From assembly GCA_016791475.1 (NCBI GenBank), contig JAEUWI010000034.1, forward strand, positions 1-64,000: DNA of 64,000 bases, written 5' to 3'. Source of the DNA: Candidatus Hydrogenedentota bacterium (GTDB taxonomy: Bacteria > Hydrogenedentota > Hydrogenedentia > Hydrogenedentales > JAEUWI01). Position numbers and translations under genes: made by a program. The notes beneath the pieces were generated by a model. It ran no database searches and was not told the DNA's origin. It was given only the letters and a program-made list of their open reading frames with translations. Positions 43,260-52,034 of the stretch are shown in pieces. Numbering within the stretch: position 1 is the first letter of the stretch; each line of letters begins with the position of its first letter.

Positions 43260-43526
43260 TTATTCGTCGTCACTCTCCGAGCGCTGGTTGGCGCGGAAGA
43301 TCCAGATGTGGGCCAGGTCCGCCACTTTGGCGACCAGAGGCAGTTCATCGCGCCCGAAGGAGTCGGAGGTCTTCCACTCGTCTTCGTCCTTGTAGAGACG
43401 CGTGATCCGGACGCTATACCGTGTGCCGTTCTTGGATTCGTTCTGCCAGATGGCGGCCTTGATGGTGCCCAGGCGGAGTTCTTCCACGGGCTTGTTGGCC
43501 GTTGTTTTCTTGTTGCTGCTGGCCAT
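43260..43526 (-). CDS. Small conserved plasmid-type protein (88 aa)
   Basis: The 88-residue protein contains ELRLGTIKAAIWQNESKNGT and RYSVRITRLYKDEDEWKTSD, then SFGRDELPLVAKVADLAHIW. This compact beta-rich layout is common among small proteins encoded on plasmids and integrative elements. It recalls single-stranded-DNA-binding-like or DUF736-like proteins, but I cannot name its activity. The ATG at 43526 has GAGG upstream. It lies 25 bases after the DUF932 gene, so the two are probably co-transcribed. Confidence 0.65.
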   Translation of the reverse strand: MASSNKKTTANKPVEELRLGTIKAAIWQNESKNGTRYSVRITRLYKDEDEWKTSDSFGRDELPLVAKVADLAHIWIFRANQRSESDDE

Positions 43527-43551
43527 GATGGCCTCCTTTCGTGAGGAGTGG

Positions 43552-44577
43552 TTATGCGGCGAGGGCCAGAAGGCCCGCCGCTTTGGTGTCCAATTCGATG
43601 CGGTCGCCGGCATTGGGCAGCTTGCCCGCCATGCGGGTGAGGGCGTCCACCAGCGCGAAGATGGTGAAGCAGCCCTGGGCTTTGGCTATCTCCGTCGCCT
43701 CGTGGGCGAGGTTCCGGGGGATGCCATTCTTCGTCAGGGCCTTGAGCACCTCCTCGGCATCCGCGCCGAGGCGTTCGTGCATGGCCTTGCGGATCACTTT
43801 GGCAAAGCCGTCGCGCCGTTCGTCCCGCTTCCACACGAGGTGCTCGATGATCCGCCGGATCTCATCCAGCGACTCATGCACCCGCGCTGTGTGGTTGCGC
43901 GTGAACTCCACGACCTCCACCGCGTCCCAGACGATGTGATTTCGGCAAATCGCCTGAAACCAGAAGGTCTGCACGCCCACGGAGCGCTTGCCCACCTCCG
44001 AGTTCCACAGGAAAAAGCCGGGAGCAAAAGGCTCGCCGTCGATCTCCGTCCAACCCGTCGGATCAATCAGAAAGCAGAACATATCCTGCTCCCCGCAATA
44101 GAGCCCCGTCGCGCCCGTGATGGCCGCCTGGGGTGGCGCGAAATCACCCGCCACGTCCAGCACCGCACCGAGCAAATCGGCGTTGTGCAAGCGGGTGTAC
44201 GTCGCGCCATGGATGGAGCGGATTCCGTCCGCCATGGTCATGGCCTGAATGGGCCGTGATCCGCCGGGGAGCGTCTCCCGCAGCACGTTGGCCGCCGTTT
44301 CCGGCCGGAGCTTATTCACCGTGTCCTTGCTGACCTTCGCCAGTGCGCACACCTGGCTGAAGCTCCAGTCGTTCAGGCGGTAGACGCCATCCTCGCCGAG
44401 GCGCAGGTTGAGCGCATCGCCCTCCACCTCTGGACGGATCCCGGAAGGCGGATTCCACTTTTCCTCCGACCATCGCTTCTGCCCCTCGCAGTGGCTTACA
44501 AGCGCCGCCAGCGTGGGGTATTGTTCATCCGGCGAACGCCGGTAGAGCTCATTATGAGCCCGCGTCAAATGGGCCAT
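43552..44577 (-). CDS. DUF932-family plasmid/phage protein
   Basis: The 341-residue protein has the DUF932 pattern: an N-terminal segment on planting or target sites (WNPPSGIRPEVEGDALNLRL), then YRLNDWSFSQVCALAKVSKD, IRSIHGATYTRLHNADLLGA, and the late conserved FWFQAICRNHIVWDAVEVVE, in which Asn-His-Ile-Val-Trp is typical. DUF932 proteins are widespread on plasmids, phages and conjugative elements; their biochemical role is unknown. AAGGAG lies upstream of the ATG at 44577. It supports the view that the flanking defence genes are plasmid-derived. Confidence 0.8.
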   Translation of the reverse strand: MAHLTRAHNELYRRSPDEQYPTLAALVSHCEGQKRWSEEKWNPPSGIRPEVEGDALNLRLGEDGVYRLNDWSFSQVCALAKVSKDTVNKLRPETAANVLRETLPGGSRPIQAMTMADGIRSIHGATYTRLHNADLLGAVLDVAGDFAPPQAAITGATGLYCGEQDMFCFLIDPTGWTEIDGEPFAPGFFLWNSEVGKRSVGVQTFWFQAICRNHIVWDAVEVVEFTRNHTARVHESLDEIRRIIEHLVWKRDERRDGFAKVIRKAMHERLGADAEEVLKALTKNGIPRNLAHEATEIAKAQGCFTIFALVDALTRMAGKLPNAGDRIELDTKAAGLLALAA

Positions 44578-45145
44578 GACCCTGTCTCCTTGTTGTTGAA
44601 ATTCCCAATGAAAAAACCGTGTTGCACCACCGGTCTCCCATAAGACATGAGAGACGGGGGTATCCCGTCTACGCGTATTCGGATTTGAAAGAGCATCAGC
44701 TTTGGAAGGGTTATGGCGGGAATATACGCGAGCGTGTCATTTAGTCAAGGCTTGGGTCAGGAATGGGGGAGGGATATACGTGCCCCCACGTACACCGGTC
44801 CAATTTTCCTACCGTCTTCGGCCGTCGTCGTCGGGTCTCACCCCGGCACGGGCCCGACGCACGGCGTCCGAAGGCGATAGTTGCGCTCGATTCACCTACT
44901 ACCGGATCGGTTCCGAGTCCGAGGGGCTCTCTTGGGCTTCGGTTGGCCCGCAGGGCCATCGGAAGCCGGGTTGTGTGCGCTGGCGCTTTCGGTGGCGACG
45001 CAGGAGCCTCGGAAAGCGGACCGTGTGCGAATGCACCCAGGGCAAGACCCTGCAATATTTGCGAAGCGGTGCAGCGTGTTGATTTGAACAACGTTGCGGG
45101 CCCGGCTCTATGCGATCGAGAAGCCACATCGGGACGTAGCCTTTC
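44578..45145. other. Intergenic region at the right end of the island
   Basis: About 570 bases without a recognisable gene. A small palindrome at 44777-44792 (TACGTG-CCCC-CACGTA) is the only structure noted. The promoter of the DUF932 gene should lie just above 44600. The stretch may be decayed sequence at the junction between the island and the nitrogen cluster. Confidence 0.4.
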
Positions 45146-45328
45146 TTACGCGGCCGCAATTTCGTTCCTTCCAAATGAGAATGTATAAGCGGTGGCCATT
45201 GTCTGGCTACCCAAGTTCTGCCCGCCCAGTGTCTTAAGCGCGTGAACGAGAACGGCGGTCTTGGGCGACAATTCCGAAGTTACCGCTGAGACCCCACAGC
45301 CCTCCCAGCGGGAAACACGCAAGGGCAT
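45146..45328 (-). pseudogene. Fragment of a second DUF6088 gene
   Basis: The frame contains RWEG, then SELSPKTAVLVHALKTLGGQ. This aligns with WEGG ... TGLSPRTALLIHGLKALGEE in the intact protein at 23159-23779. Only the central block is recognisable; both ends differ and the length is about a third of the intact gene. It is a decayed copy lying directly before the nitrogen cluster. Confidence 0.6.
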
Positions 45329-45329
45329 T

Positions 45330-45371
45330 TGACAGTGCCGGGCAAAGAATCATATAATGGCATGTGATTAA
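45330..45371 (+). promoter_or_regulatory. Promoter and operator of the first Rrf2 gene
   Basis: TTGACA (45330-45335) and TATAAT (45354-45359) are separated by 18 bases, a near-ideal sigma-70 promoter. A 23-base site at 45349-45371 begins AATCATATAATGGCAT and ends GTGATTA; it overlaps the -10 element. A site of the same length and pattern occurs before nnrS (45822-45844). Repression by the encoded Rrf2 protein is likely. Confidence 0.75.
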
Positions 45372-45383
45372 GGATTTAAAGCT

Positions 45384-45800
45384 ATGATATCCAAAACTGC
45401 CCTTCACACCCTCAAAGCCGTCGTACTGCTGGCCGAGCGGCCGGGGGAGTATCAGGGCGCCGCCCACATCGCCGAGCAGATTGGCGCGCCGCAGAACTAC
45501 CTGGGCAAGTTGCTCCAGGGACTCGTCCAGACGGGCATCGTGCATTCGCAGAAGGGGATGGGGGGAGGCTTCTGTCTGGCCCGCAAACCGGAGGAGGTCA
45601 CGCTGTTCGACGTAGTGGACCCGATCGATCATGCCACCCGCTGGGAAGGATGTTTCATGGGAAAAGAGACCTGCGATGCGGCCAATCCCTGCGCGGTACA
45701 CTTTCAGTGGGCGGCGGTGCGCCAAGCCTACTTGAAGATGCTTAAGGAAGCGACCCTGGCGGACATCGTGGAGCATCGCGCCGTGCTGCCGGTGGGGTGA
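45384..45800 (+). CDS. Rrf2-family regulator with three cysteines (NO/Fe-S sensing likely)
   Basis: The 138-residue protein has the Rrf2 winged helix (YQGAAHIAEQIGAPQNYLGK; LLQGLVQTGIVHSQKGMGGG) with the conserved GxxGGFxLA wing. Its cysteine set (GCFMGKETCDAANPCAVHF) fits Fe-S cluster ligation as in IscR/NsrR. Regulators of this type sense nitric oxide or iron-sulfur status. The gene is followed by nnrS and the NO reductase, and near-identical 23-base sites lie before its own promoter and before nnrS. It is therefore probably a local NO-responsive repressor. The ATG is at 45384. Confidence 0.88.
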   Translation: MISKTALHTLKAVVLLAERPGEYQGAAHIAEQIGAPQNYLGKLLQGLVQTGIVHSQKGMGGGFCLARKPEEVTLFDVVDPIDHATRWEGCFMGKETCDAANPCAVHFQWAAVRQAYLKMLKEATLADIVEHRAVLPVG

Positions 45801-45818
45801 ACGGAATTTTTTTTGGAC

Positions 45819-45845
45819 TATAATCACCTAACAGCATGTGATTAT
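45819..45845 (+). promoter_or_regulatory. Operator/promoter before nnrS
   Basis: Arms ATAATCAC (45820-45827) and GTGATTAT (45838-45845) form a perfect eight-base inverted repeat with a ten-base spacer. The inner 23 bases (45822-45844) align with the site at 45349-45371 before the Rrf2 gene. TATAAT at 45819-45824 overlaps it as a possible -10 element; a -35 is weak. Confidence 0.7.
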
Positions 45846-45861
45846 GCGAGAAGGAGCAGTC

Positions 45862-47307
45862 ATGCGTAACTGGATGAGTGTAAACAAAAAAGAGTATAGC
45901 CCGGTCACAAATCCTGTAGAGATTCTACTCTCCAAGACCGGAATAGACCCCGCCGAGGAGCATGCCCGCGGCCACTTCCGCCCCTTCTTTCTCGCGGGCA
46001 TTGCCATCGCGCTGAGTCTCGGCGCGGTGTGGGGCGCTTGGCTGCTGCTGCGGATTGCGGCCACCGGCTCGTTTACTAGCGTGGGTATTCATCAGGTGAA
46101 CGCCCACGGCCACGCGCAGATATTCGGCTGGGTGGGTTTGTTCGTGATGGGGTTCGCCTATCACATGTTTCCTCGCTTCAAGAATACCCGGCTCGCTTGG
46201 CCCCGTTTGGCCCGATCAACCCTGTGGCTCATGGTCGGCGGGATCCTGCTGCGGGCCGGGGGGGAGGCCTTCATTGACACGTGGCCGGGGCTGTTGGGTG
46301 TGGCGCTGCTCGGGGGAGCGCTGGAAATCGTCGCGGTGCTGGCCTTCGCCGCTGTGCTGATCCGGACCGCGCGTCTCCACGGCAAGCCGCTGGAGGCGTA
46401 CGAGTACTATATTGCCTGTGCCCTCTTCTGGTTCGTGGTGCAGGCGATCTACAGCACGATCCACTTTACCGCACTGGCGACAGCCCCCACGGAAGAGGCC
46501 TTGCTCGCCCGGATCGCGTTGTGGCAGGCCCCCCTGCGGGATCTCCAGATCCACGGCTTCGCCCTGCTTATGATCCTGGGGGTGAGCCACTTCATCCTCG
46601 ACAAGCTCTACCACCTGCCCAGGCCGACCTCGCGGAAGAGCCTGTCGATGTTGGTGCTGATAAACCTCGCCCTGCTGGCAGAAGCGGGGGGCTTCGTGGC
46701 GATGCGGATCGGAGGGCGCCCGTATGTCGCGGTCTGGTATTTCGGCGTTCTGCTCCTCCTTGGCGCCGTGGCGGCGCTTGTCTGGTCCTGGCGGCTGGAC
46801 CAGCCCGTGTGGCGTCCGGATCGGAGCCTCAAATTCATCCGCGCCGCTTATCTCTGGCTCGTGATCTCGCTGGCCATGCTCGTGCTGCTGCCGGCCTACC
46901 AGTTTGGCGTGCTGCGGGTTTTCGCCCCCGAGAGTCAAGCGGCGGCGCTCGGCTTTTCCCACGCCTACTATGGCGCCATCCGCCACGCGGCTACGGTGGG
47001 TTTCATCAGCATGATGATCCTCGGCGTCGCGGCCAAATTCGTGCCAGTCTTCACCGGCGTAGACGGCCGCACCCTGACCCCGCTGTGGGTGCCCTTCCTG
47101 CTGCTGAACACGGGCTGCGCGTTGCGCGTCACTTTTCAGACCCTGACCGACTTCACGCCGCTTGCTTTCCCCGCCGCCGGGGCGAGTGGACTGCTCGAAG
47201 TGGCGGCCCTGGCAATCTGGGGCCTGCACCTGGCGCGGATGATGTACCCGAAAGCGTTGGAGCGCCTCGCACCGAAACTTCCCGCAACGCTGCCGGGCAA
47301 TGTTTGA
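45862..47307 (+). CDS. nnrS: NnrS-family haem-copper membrane protein
   Basis: The 481-residue protein has about twelve hydrophobic segments and the conserved histidines of NnrS: GIHQVNAHGHAQIFGWVGLF, AYHMFPRF, LRDLQIHGFALLMILGVSHF, and FSHAYYGAIRHAATVGFISM. NnrS proteins sit in the inner membrane, bind haem and copper, and protect cells from nitric oxide and its iron complexes. The ATG at 45862 has AAGGAG five bases upstream; two upstream start codons would lie inside the operator. It is preceded by a probable Rrf2 operator and followed by the NO reductase. Confidence 0.9.
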   Translation: MRNWMSVNKKEYSPVTNPVEILLSKTGIDPAEEHARGHFRPFFLAGIAIALSLGAVWGAWLLLRIAATGSFTSVGIHQVNAHGHAQIFGWVGLFVMGFAYHMFPRFKNTRLAWPRLARSTLWLMVGGILLRAGGEAFIDTWPGLLGVALLGGALEIVAVLAFAAVLIRTARLHGKPLEAYEYYIACALFWFVVQAIYSTIHFTALATAPTEEALLARIALWQAPLRDLQIHGFALLMILGVSHFILDKLYHLPRPTSRKSLSMLVLINLALLAEAGGFVAMRIGGRPYVAVWYFGVLLLLGAVAALVWSWRLDQPVWRPDRSLKFIRAAYLWLVISLAMLVLLPAYQFGVLRVFAPESQAAALGFSHAYYGAIRHAATVGFISMMILGVAAKFVPVFTGVDGRTLTPLWVPFLLLNTGCALRVTFQTLTDFTPLAFPAAGASGLLEVAALAIWGLHLARMMYPKALERLAPKLPATLPGNV

Positions 47308-47364
47308 TATACTTCTATAACTATTTGGCAATGGGCAAATATTAAATGCAGATTGGAGGTTGCA

Positions 47365-49677
47365 ATGACGGATCGCAGGTTGTGGATCAGTTTGATCCTG
47401 GTAATGGTGTTGTCCTTCCTGGTGTTGGGCTATTTCGGGTACGACCTGTACCACAAGGCGCCGCCGATCCCGGGGCGGGTGGTGACGGCCGACGGGACGG
47501 TGCTGTTCACCGGGCAGGACATCATGGACGGGCAGAACGTGTGGCAGTCGACGGGCGGGCAGCAAAATGGCACGGTGTGGGGCCACGGCTCCTATGTGGC
47601 GCCGGACTGGTCGGCGGACTTTTTGCACCGGGAGTGCGAATGGCTGCTGGACCACTGGGGTCAGGCGGACTTCGGTAAGCCCTATGCGGAACTGGACCTG
47701 GAGCAGCAGGGCGCGTTGCGCGCGCGGCTGAAGGCGGAGATCCGCACGAACACCCACGATCCGGAGACGGGCGATATCGTGGTGTCCGCGGCGCGGGCGC
47801 AGGCCATCCAGGCGGTGCGCGCGCACTACGAGACGCTGTACAGCGACGATCCGGCGCTGGCGGAACTGCGTGAGGCCTATGCGCTGCCGAACAACGTGCT
47901 GCGCGACGATGAACGCCGCGAGAAGCTGAGCGCCTTCTATTTCTGGGCGGCCTGGGCCTGCGGCACGAACCGTCCCGGCCAGGCAATCACCTACACGCAG
48001 AACTGGCCGCCGGAGCCGCTGATCGACAACCGCCCGACCGGCTCGAATATCGTGTGGTCGGTGGTCAGCTTCGTGCTGCTGCTGGCGGGCATCGGCGCAC
48101 TGGCCTGGTACTATGCGATATTGAAACACGGCGAGCACGAGGATGACGATCTGCCCGCGCACGACCCGCTGATGGGGCAGGAGCCCACGGCGTCGATGCG
48201 CGCGACGCTCAAATATTTCTGGGTGGTGGTCGGACTCATTGTGGTGCAGGTGGGCCTGGGTGCGGTGACGGCGCATTACAGCGTCGAGGGTTCGGGCTTC
48301 TACGGCATTCCGCTGGCGGAGATCCTTCCCTACGCTGTGACGCGCACGTGGCACACGCAACTGGGCATCTTCTGGATCGCCACGGCCTGGCTGGCCACCG
48401 GCCTGTTCATGGCGCCGGCGGTCTCGGGACACGAGCCCCGCTTCCAGCGGCTGGGCGTCAACGTGCTCTTCGGCGCGCTGTTGCTGATCGTCGTGGGTTC
48501 CATGTTCGGCACCTGGTACGGCACGCGCCAGCAAATGGGCTATGAGATGAACTTCTGGTTTGGACACCAGGGCTACGAGTACGTCGATCTTGGTCGCTTC
48601 TGGCAGATCTTTCTCTTTGCCGGCCTTTTCATCTGGCTCGGGCTCATGGCGCGCGCCCTCTGGCCCGCGCTGCGGAACCCCGGACCCAACCGCAACCTGC
48701 TCGCGCTCTTCTTCCTCTCCAGCGCCGCGATCGCCCTTTTCTACGGCGCGGGTCTCATGTGGGGGCGGCAGACCAACCTGGCGCTGGCGGAGTACTGGCG
48801 CTGGTGGGTGGTCCATCTTTGGGTGGAAGGCTTCTTTGAGGTCTTCGCTACCGTGATTATCGCGTTCCTCTTCACCCGCATGCGGCTGTTGAACATCCGG
48901 ACCGCGACCTCGGCCGTGCTCTTCGCCACCACCATCTTCCTGGCGGGCGGGATCATCGGCACCTTCCACCACCTCTACTTCACCGGCACGCCCACGGCGG
49001 TGCTGGCGCTCGGCGCAGTCTTCAGCGCGCTGGAGGTGGTGCCGCTGGTGCTTATCGGTTTCGAGGCCTACGAAAACCTCACCCTCAGCCGCGCGCGGCC
49101 CTGGGTCGTGGCCTATAAGTGGCCCATTTACTGTTTCGTCGCCGTGGCCTTCTGGAATCTCGTGGGCGCGGGGATCTTCGGCTTCCTGATCAACCCGCCC
49201 ATCGCCCTGTATTACATGCAGGGTCTCAATACCACCGCCGTTCACGCCCACACGGCCCTCTTCGGGGTCTACGGCATGCTCGGCATCGGGCTGACGCTTT
49301 TCTGCCTGAAGGGGCTGACCCAGCGGCTTATGTGGAAGACCGGCAGCCTCGCTTTTGCCTTCTGGATGATCAACATCGGCCTTGCGCTCATGGTGCTCCT
49401 CAGCGACCTGCCCCGCGGCATCCTCCAGGTCTGGGCCAGCGTAAACGACGGCATGTGGATGGCCCGCTCCGCCGAGTTCATGCAGACCGGCCTGATGGAT
49501 ACCCTGCGCTGGATGCGCGTCATCGGCGACACCATCTTCGCCATCGGCATCCTCGCCCTCGCCTGGTTCGTGCTGGGGCTCAAGACCGGCTGGTCCCTGC
49601 GCGATGAGCAGGAAGCCGTCATGGCCACCGACTACCACGAAATCGAAACTGACCGCACCCATCCCGCGGAGCCGTAG
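47365..49677 (+). CDS. norB: Quinol-dependent nitric oxide reductase (qNor)
   Basis: The 770-residue single-subunit enzyme has an N-terminal membrane anchor and a periplasmic domain (FTGQDIMDGQNVWQSTGGQQ; GTVWGHGSYVAPDWSADFLH), then about twelve membrane helices carrying the haem-copper-type core. Key residues include WHTQLGIFW, YWRWWVVHLWVEGFFEVFAT, GTFHHLYFTGTP (His pair for the non-haem iron) and AVHAHTALFGVYGM (haem ligands). It reduces two NO to N2O using quinol, without a NorC subunit. The ATG at 47365 follows GGAGGT. It is followed by a RIC protein, consistent with NO detoxification or denitrification. Confidence 0.95.
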   Translation: MTDRRLWISLILVMVLSFLVLGYFGYDLYHKAPPIPGRVVTADGTVLFTGQDIMDGQNVWQSTGGQQNGTVWGHGSYVAPDWSADFLHRECEWLLDHWGQADFGKPYAELDLEQQGALRARLKAEIRTNTHDPETGDIVVSAARAQAIQAVRAHYETLYSDDPALAELREAYALPNNVLRDDERREKLSAFYFWAAWACGTNRPGQAITYTQNWPPEPLIDNRPTGSNIVWSVVSFVLLLAGIGALAWYYAILKHGEHEDDDLPAHDPLMGQEPTASMRATLKYFWVVVGLIVVQVGLGAVTAHYSVEGSGFYGIPLAEILPYAVTRTWHTQLGIFWIATAWLATGLFMAPAVSGHEPRFQRLGVNVLFGALLLIVVGSMFGTWYGTRQQMGYEMNFWFGHQGYEYVDLGRFWQIFLFAGLFIWLGLMARALWPALRNPGPNRNLLALFFLSSAAIALFYGAGLMWGRQTNLALAEYWRWWVVHLWVEGFFEVFATVIIAFLFTRMRLLNIRTATSAVLFATTIFLAGGIIGTFHHLYFTGTPTAVLALGAVFSALEVVPLVLIGFEAYENLTLSRARPWVVAYKWPIYCFVAVAFWNLVGAGIFGFLINPPIALYYMQGLNTTAVHAHTALFGVYGMLGIGLTLFCLKGLTQRLMWKTGSLAFAFWMINIGLALMVLLSDLPRGILQVWASVNDGMWMARSAEFMQTGLMDTLRWMRVIGDTIFAIGILALAWFVLGLKTGWSLRDEQEAVMATDYHEIETDRTHPAEP

Positions 49678-49705
49678 TGCCCGCGACCCTCGAAAGGAAC
49701 CCACT

Positions 49706-50440
49706 ATGAGCACCATCACAGCAACCCAGAGCGTCGGCGAACTCGTTGCCGCGCAGCCCGCTCGCTCGCGGGTCTTTGAAGCCTTCCATATTGACTACTG
49801 CTGCGGCGGCAAGCGATCGCTCGCGGACGCCTGCGACAAGAAAGGAGTGTCCGTGGACACGGTCCTGGATGCCCTCGTGCGCGCGGATTCGCTGCGGGCG
49901 TCGGATGCCCATCTGGACGCGGCCGCCATGCCCCTCGACGCCCTCTGCGACCATATTGTCGAGCGGCACCACGACTACCTGCGGCGCGAACTGCCGCGGC
50001 TGATGCAGATGGCGGACAAGGTCGCGAAGGTGCATGGGGACAACGACCCGCGCCTCGAAGGGGTCGCCGAAACTCTGCGCGGCCTGGCCGGCGAGCTGGA
50101 GGTCCACACGATGAAAGAGGAACGCGTGCTGTTTCCCGTCATCCGCGAACTGGCGCGCCGGGAAGGGCTGCCGCCTATGCCCTTCGGGACGCTGGCCAAC
50201 CCGATCCACGCCATGGAAGCCGATCACGACGGGGCGGGCGATGGCCTCGCACGGCTGGCCGACCTGACCGACGACTATACACCGCCGGAATGGGCCTGCA
50301 ATACCTACCAGGCCCTTCTGGACGGCCTGCACGATTTGGAAATGGATTTGCACCAGCATATCCATAAGGAGAACAACGTATTGTTTCCCCGAGCCCTGGA
50401 AGAGGAGAATCGTCGTCGGCCAGCGATGCCTATGTCCTAA
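49706..50440 (+). CDS. ric: RIC/ScdA-type di-iron Fe-S cluster repair protein (copy 1)
   Basis: The 244-residue protein has the ScdA N-terminal domain with YCCGGKRSLADAC (paired Cys). The hemerythrin-like di-iron domain follows: ERHHDYLRRELPRLM, LEVHTMKEERVLFPVI, MEADHDGAG and HQHIHKENNVLFPRA. Proteins of this family (YtfE, ScdA, DnrN) repair iron-sulfur clusters damaged by NO or oxidants and can release NO from dinitrosyl-iron. The ATG at 49706 follows AAAGGAA, 28 bases after norB. A strong terminator follows. Confidence 0.93.
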   Translation: MSTITATQSVGELVAAQPARSRVFEAFHIDYCCGGKRSLADACDKKGVSVDTVLDALVRADSLRASDAHLDAAAMPLDALCDHIVERHHDYLRRELPRLMQMADKVAKVHGDNDPRLEGVAETLRGLAGELEVHTMKEERVLFPVIRELARREGLPPMPFGTLANPIHAMEADHDGAGDGLARLADLTDDYTPPEWACNTYQALLDGLHDLEMDLHQHIHKENNVLFPRALEEENRRRPAMPMS

Positions 50441-50455
50441 GTGAAGAGCCAAGGG

Positions 50456-50492
50456 GGGCCGTCCCCCGTAGTTGGTTGCGGGGGACGGGCCC
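50456..50492 (+). terminator. Terminator after the NO operon
   Basis: Arms GGGCCGTCCCCCG (50456-50468) and CGGGGGACGGGCCC (50479-50492) pair over 13 positions with one bulge around a ten-base loop. GTTTCTTT follows. It ends the nnrS-norB-ric transcription unit. Confidence 0.75.
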
Positions 50493-50767
50493 GTTTCTTT
50501 CCCGCCTCACTGAGCAGCTTTGGTTTTTCGAGTTCGACGCATCCATTAAGGAGCTTTTTGGAAGCGATACCCTTCTTGTCCAGTTTGCGTATGGGCGGGT
50601 TGTGTCCGGTAGGGACGGCAACGGAAAGAGCATCCACGTGGGCTTCCACAACTAGCACAAGCCAAATTCGGGAAGGGTGTCGCTCTCGAGGGAAAGTTTG
50701 TGGGCGTTAGGCACCCATTTGCCTCGCATATCGAGAGAATAGCGAGATCGAGAGCTCGTAGTGCCGA
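50493..50767. other. Intergenic, nothing recognised
   Basis: About 275 bases. A minus-strand frame here is open for about 70 codons, but its translation shows no domain or signal and it runs through the terminator. No further structure was seen. Confidence 0.35.
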
Positions 50768-51928
50768 CTAAGTAGGAAAGGTGTACCGGGTTGGAAGGTA
50801 GTGGAGGAGTGTACCGGCCACGAATCCGATAGCGAAGCCCTGGGGCAGTGTCATTGCTGCGGTAGCCACGAGCAGCGCGATGAGGAATGCTCGCTGATCG
50901 TTTGCGGTATCTCGTATGAAGGACATGAGCAGGAGCGCTTCAAAGAGGAGAATAATTCCGAGTACGGGTTGAGGAAAGATCCGGATGACGTGTTCCGTAG
51001 ACCCGCCGAAAAAAAGACCGATGACTACGTAGAACGCGCCGTAGAGAATCACTGATCCGCCCGTCCGAGCGCCAAAGGCCGCGTGGCCCGCCAGCCCGCC
51101 GCAGCCGTGGCAGACCGGGATGCCGCTGAAGAAAGGTACGATGAGGTTGATGAGAGAATAGGTCAGCCCAATCTTTTTCAGCGTTTGTGGTCGTTCGGGG
51201 AAGAGGTCCCCGAGGGTCTTGTGAGTCGCTATGATCGAATTGGAAACAGAAAGCGGCAACTGGGGCAGCGCGAGCACGAACAAGCCTGTCCAGATGTCGT
51301 CCGGGAGCGGCGCGTGGGGGCGGGGTAGACGGAAGCCCGCGCCCGCAGCGATGGCGTCGAGGTCGAGATCGAAGCAGACGGCGTAGGCCAGGCCGAGACC
51401 GATGATGGGGAGGGCGGCGGGGAAGCGCCTGTGTCGGAACAAAGTCACCCCGATAAGGAAGCAGAGCCCGGCCAAGACATAGCCCGGCAGCCCCTCAGAA
51501 GGAACGTATTTGCCCAGCGCGAGGTTGGCGAGCTGGAGGCCGAGGCCCAGTTGAATGCCACGCACCACACAGGGCGGCACGATTCGGGCAATCCAATTAA
51601 GTAGTCCCGTGGCGCTCATGACAAGCATGATGAGCCCGATGGCCAGCCCCGCGCCATAAAGGAGGTCGCCACTGAGTTGGTGGGTGATCACCAGCACGGC
51701 CATGGCCTTGAGGGGCTGCATCGGCATGGGCAGGCCATATAGCATGCCCGAGAAGGCCTGAGCCAGCCCGAAAACGATGAACACGCTGGCGGCGTCCAGC
51801 CCCGCCGCCGGTATCATGGCCGCAAGCAGGGGTAGGTCGGTCCCAATGTCGCCAAAGCTTCCGGCCAGTTCGTTCCGGTCAAAGCGAATTCGCGCGGGCA
51901 GCCGCGTCGTTTCCGGTGTGCTAAGCAT
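50768..51928 (-). CDS. MOT1-type molybdate (or sulfate) transporter
   Basis: The 386-residue protein has about ten hydrophobic segments. The two family signatures of MOT1 are clear: GSFGDIGTDLPLLAAMIPAA near the N-terminus and GIPVCHGCGGLAGHAAFGAR, then TGGS, in the second half. MOT1 proteins are distant SulP relatives that import molybdate. Nitrate reductase needs molybdenum cofactor, so the position between NO genes and nar operon fits molybdate supply. Sulfate or another oxyanion cannot be excluded. It is the last gene of a leftward group with the DUF7009 and second RIC genes. Confidence 0.85.
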   Translation of the reverse strand: MLSTPETTRLPARIRFDRNELAGSFGDIGTDLPLLAAMIPAAGLDAASVFIVFGLAQAFSGMLYGLPMPMQPLKAMAVLVITHQLSGDLLYGAGLAIGLIMLVMSATGLLNWIARIVPPCVVRGIQLGLGLQLANLALGKYVPSEGLPGYVLAGLCFLIGVTLFRHRRFPAALPIIGLGLAYAVCFDLDLDAIAAGAGFRLPRPHAPLPDDIWTGLFVLALPQLPLSVSNSIIATHKTLGDLFPERPQTLKKIGLTYSLINLIVPFFSGIPVCHGCGGLAGHAAFGARTGGSVILYGAFYVVIGLFFGGSTEHVIRIFPQPVLGIILLFEALLLMSFIRDTANDQRAFLIALLVATAAMTLPQGFAIGFVAGTLLHYLPTRYTFPT

Positions 51929-52034
51929 AGATCCGTTCCCACAGGCCTGGGGGATGCTGCGAAACGGCTTTCACCCAAGATAGTACCGTAGACAAGGGTG
52001 GTTTTTGGGACATTTCGAACGTCTCGTTTCCGAT

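Noticed and set aside
46216-49719. Minus-strand open frame of 1167 codons
   Set aside because: It is antisense to nnrS and norB. The translation is rich in His, Gln, Glu and Arg without any fold signature.
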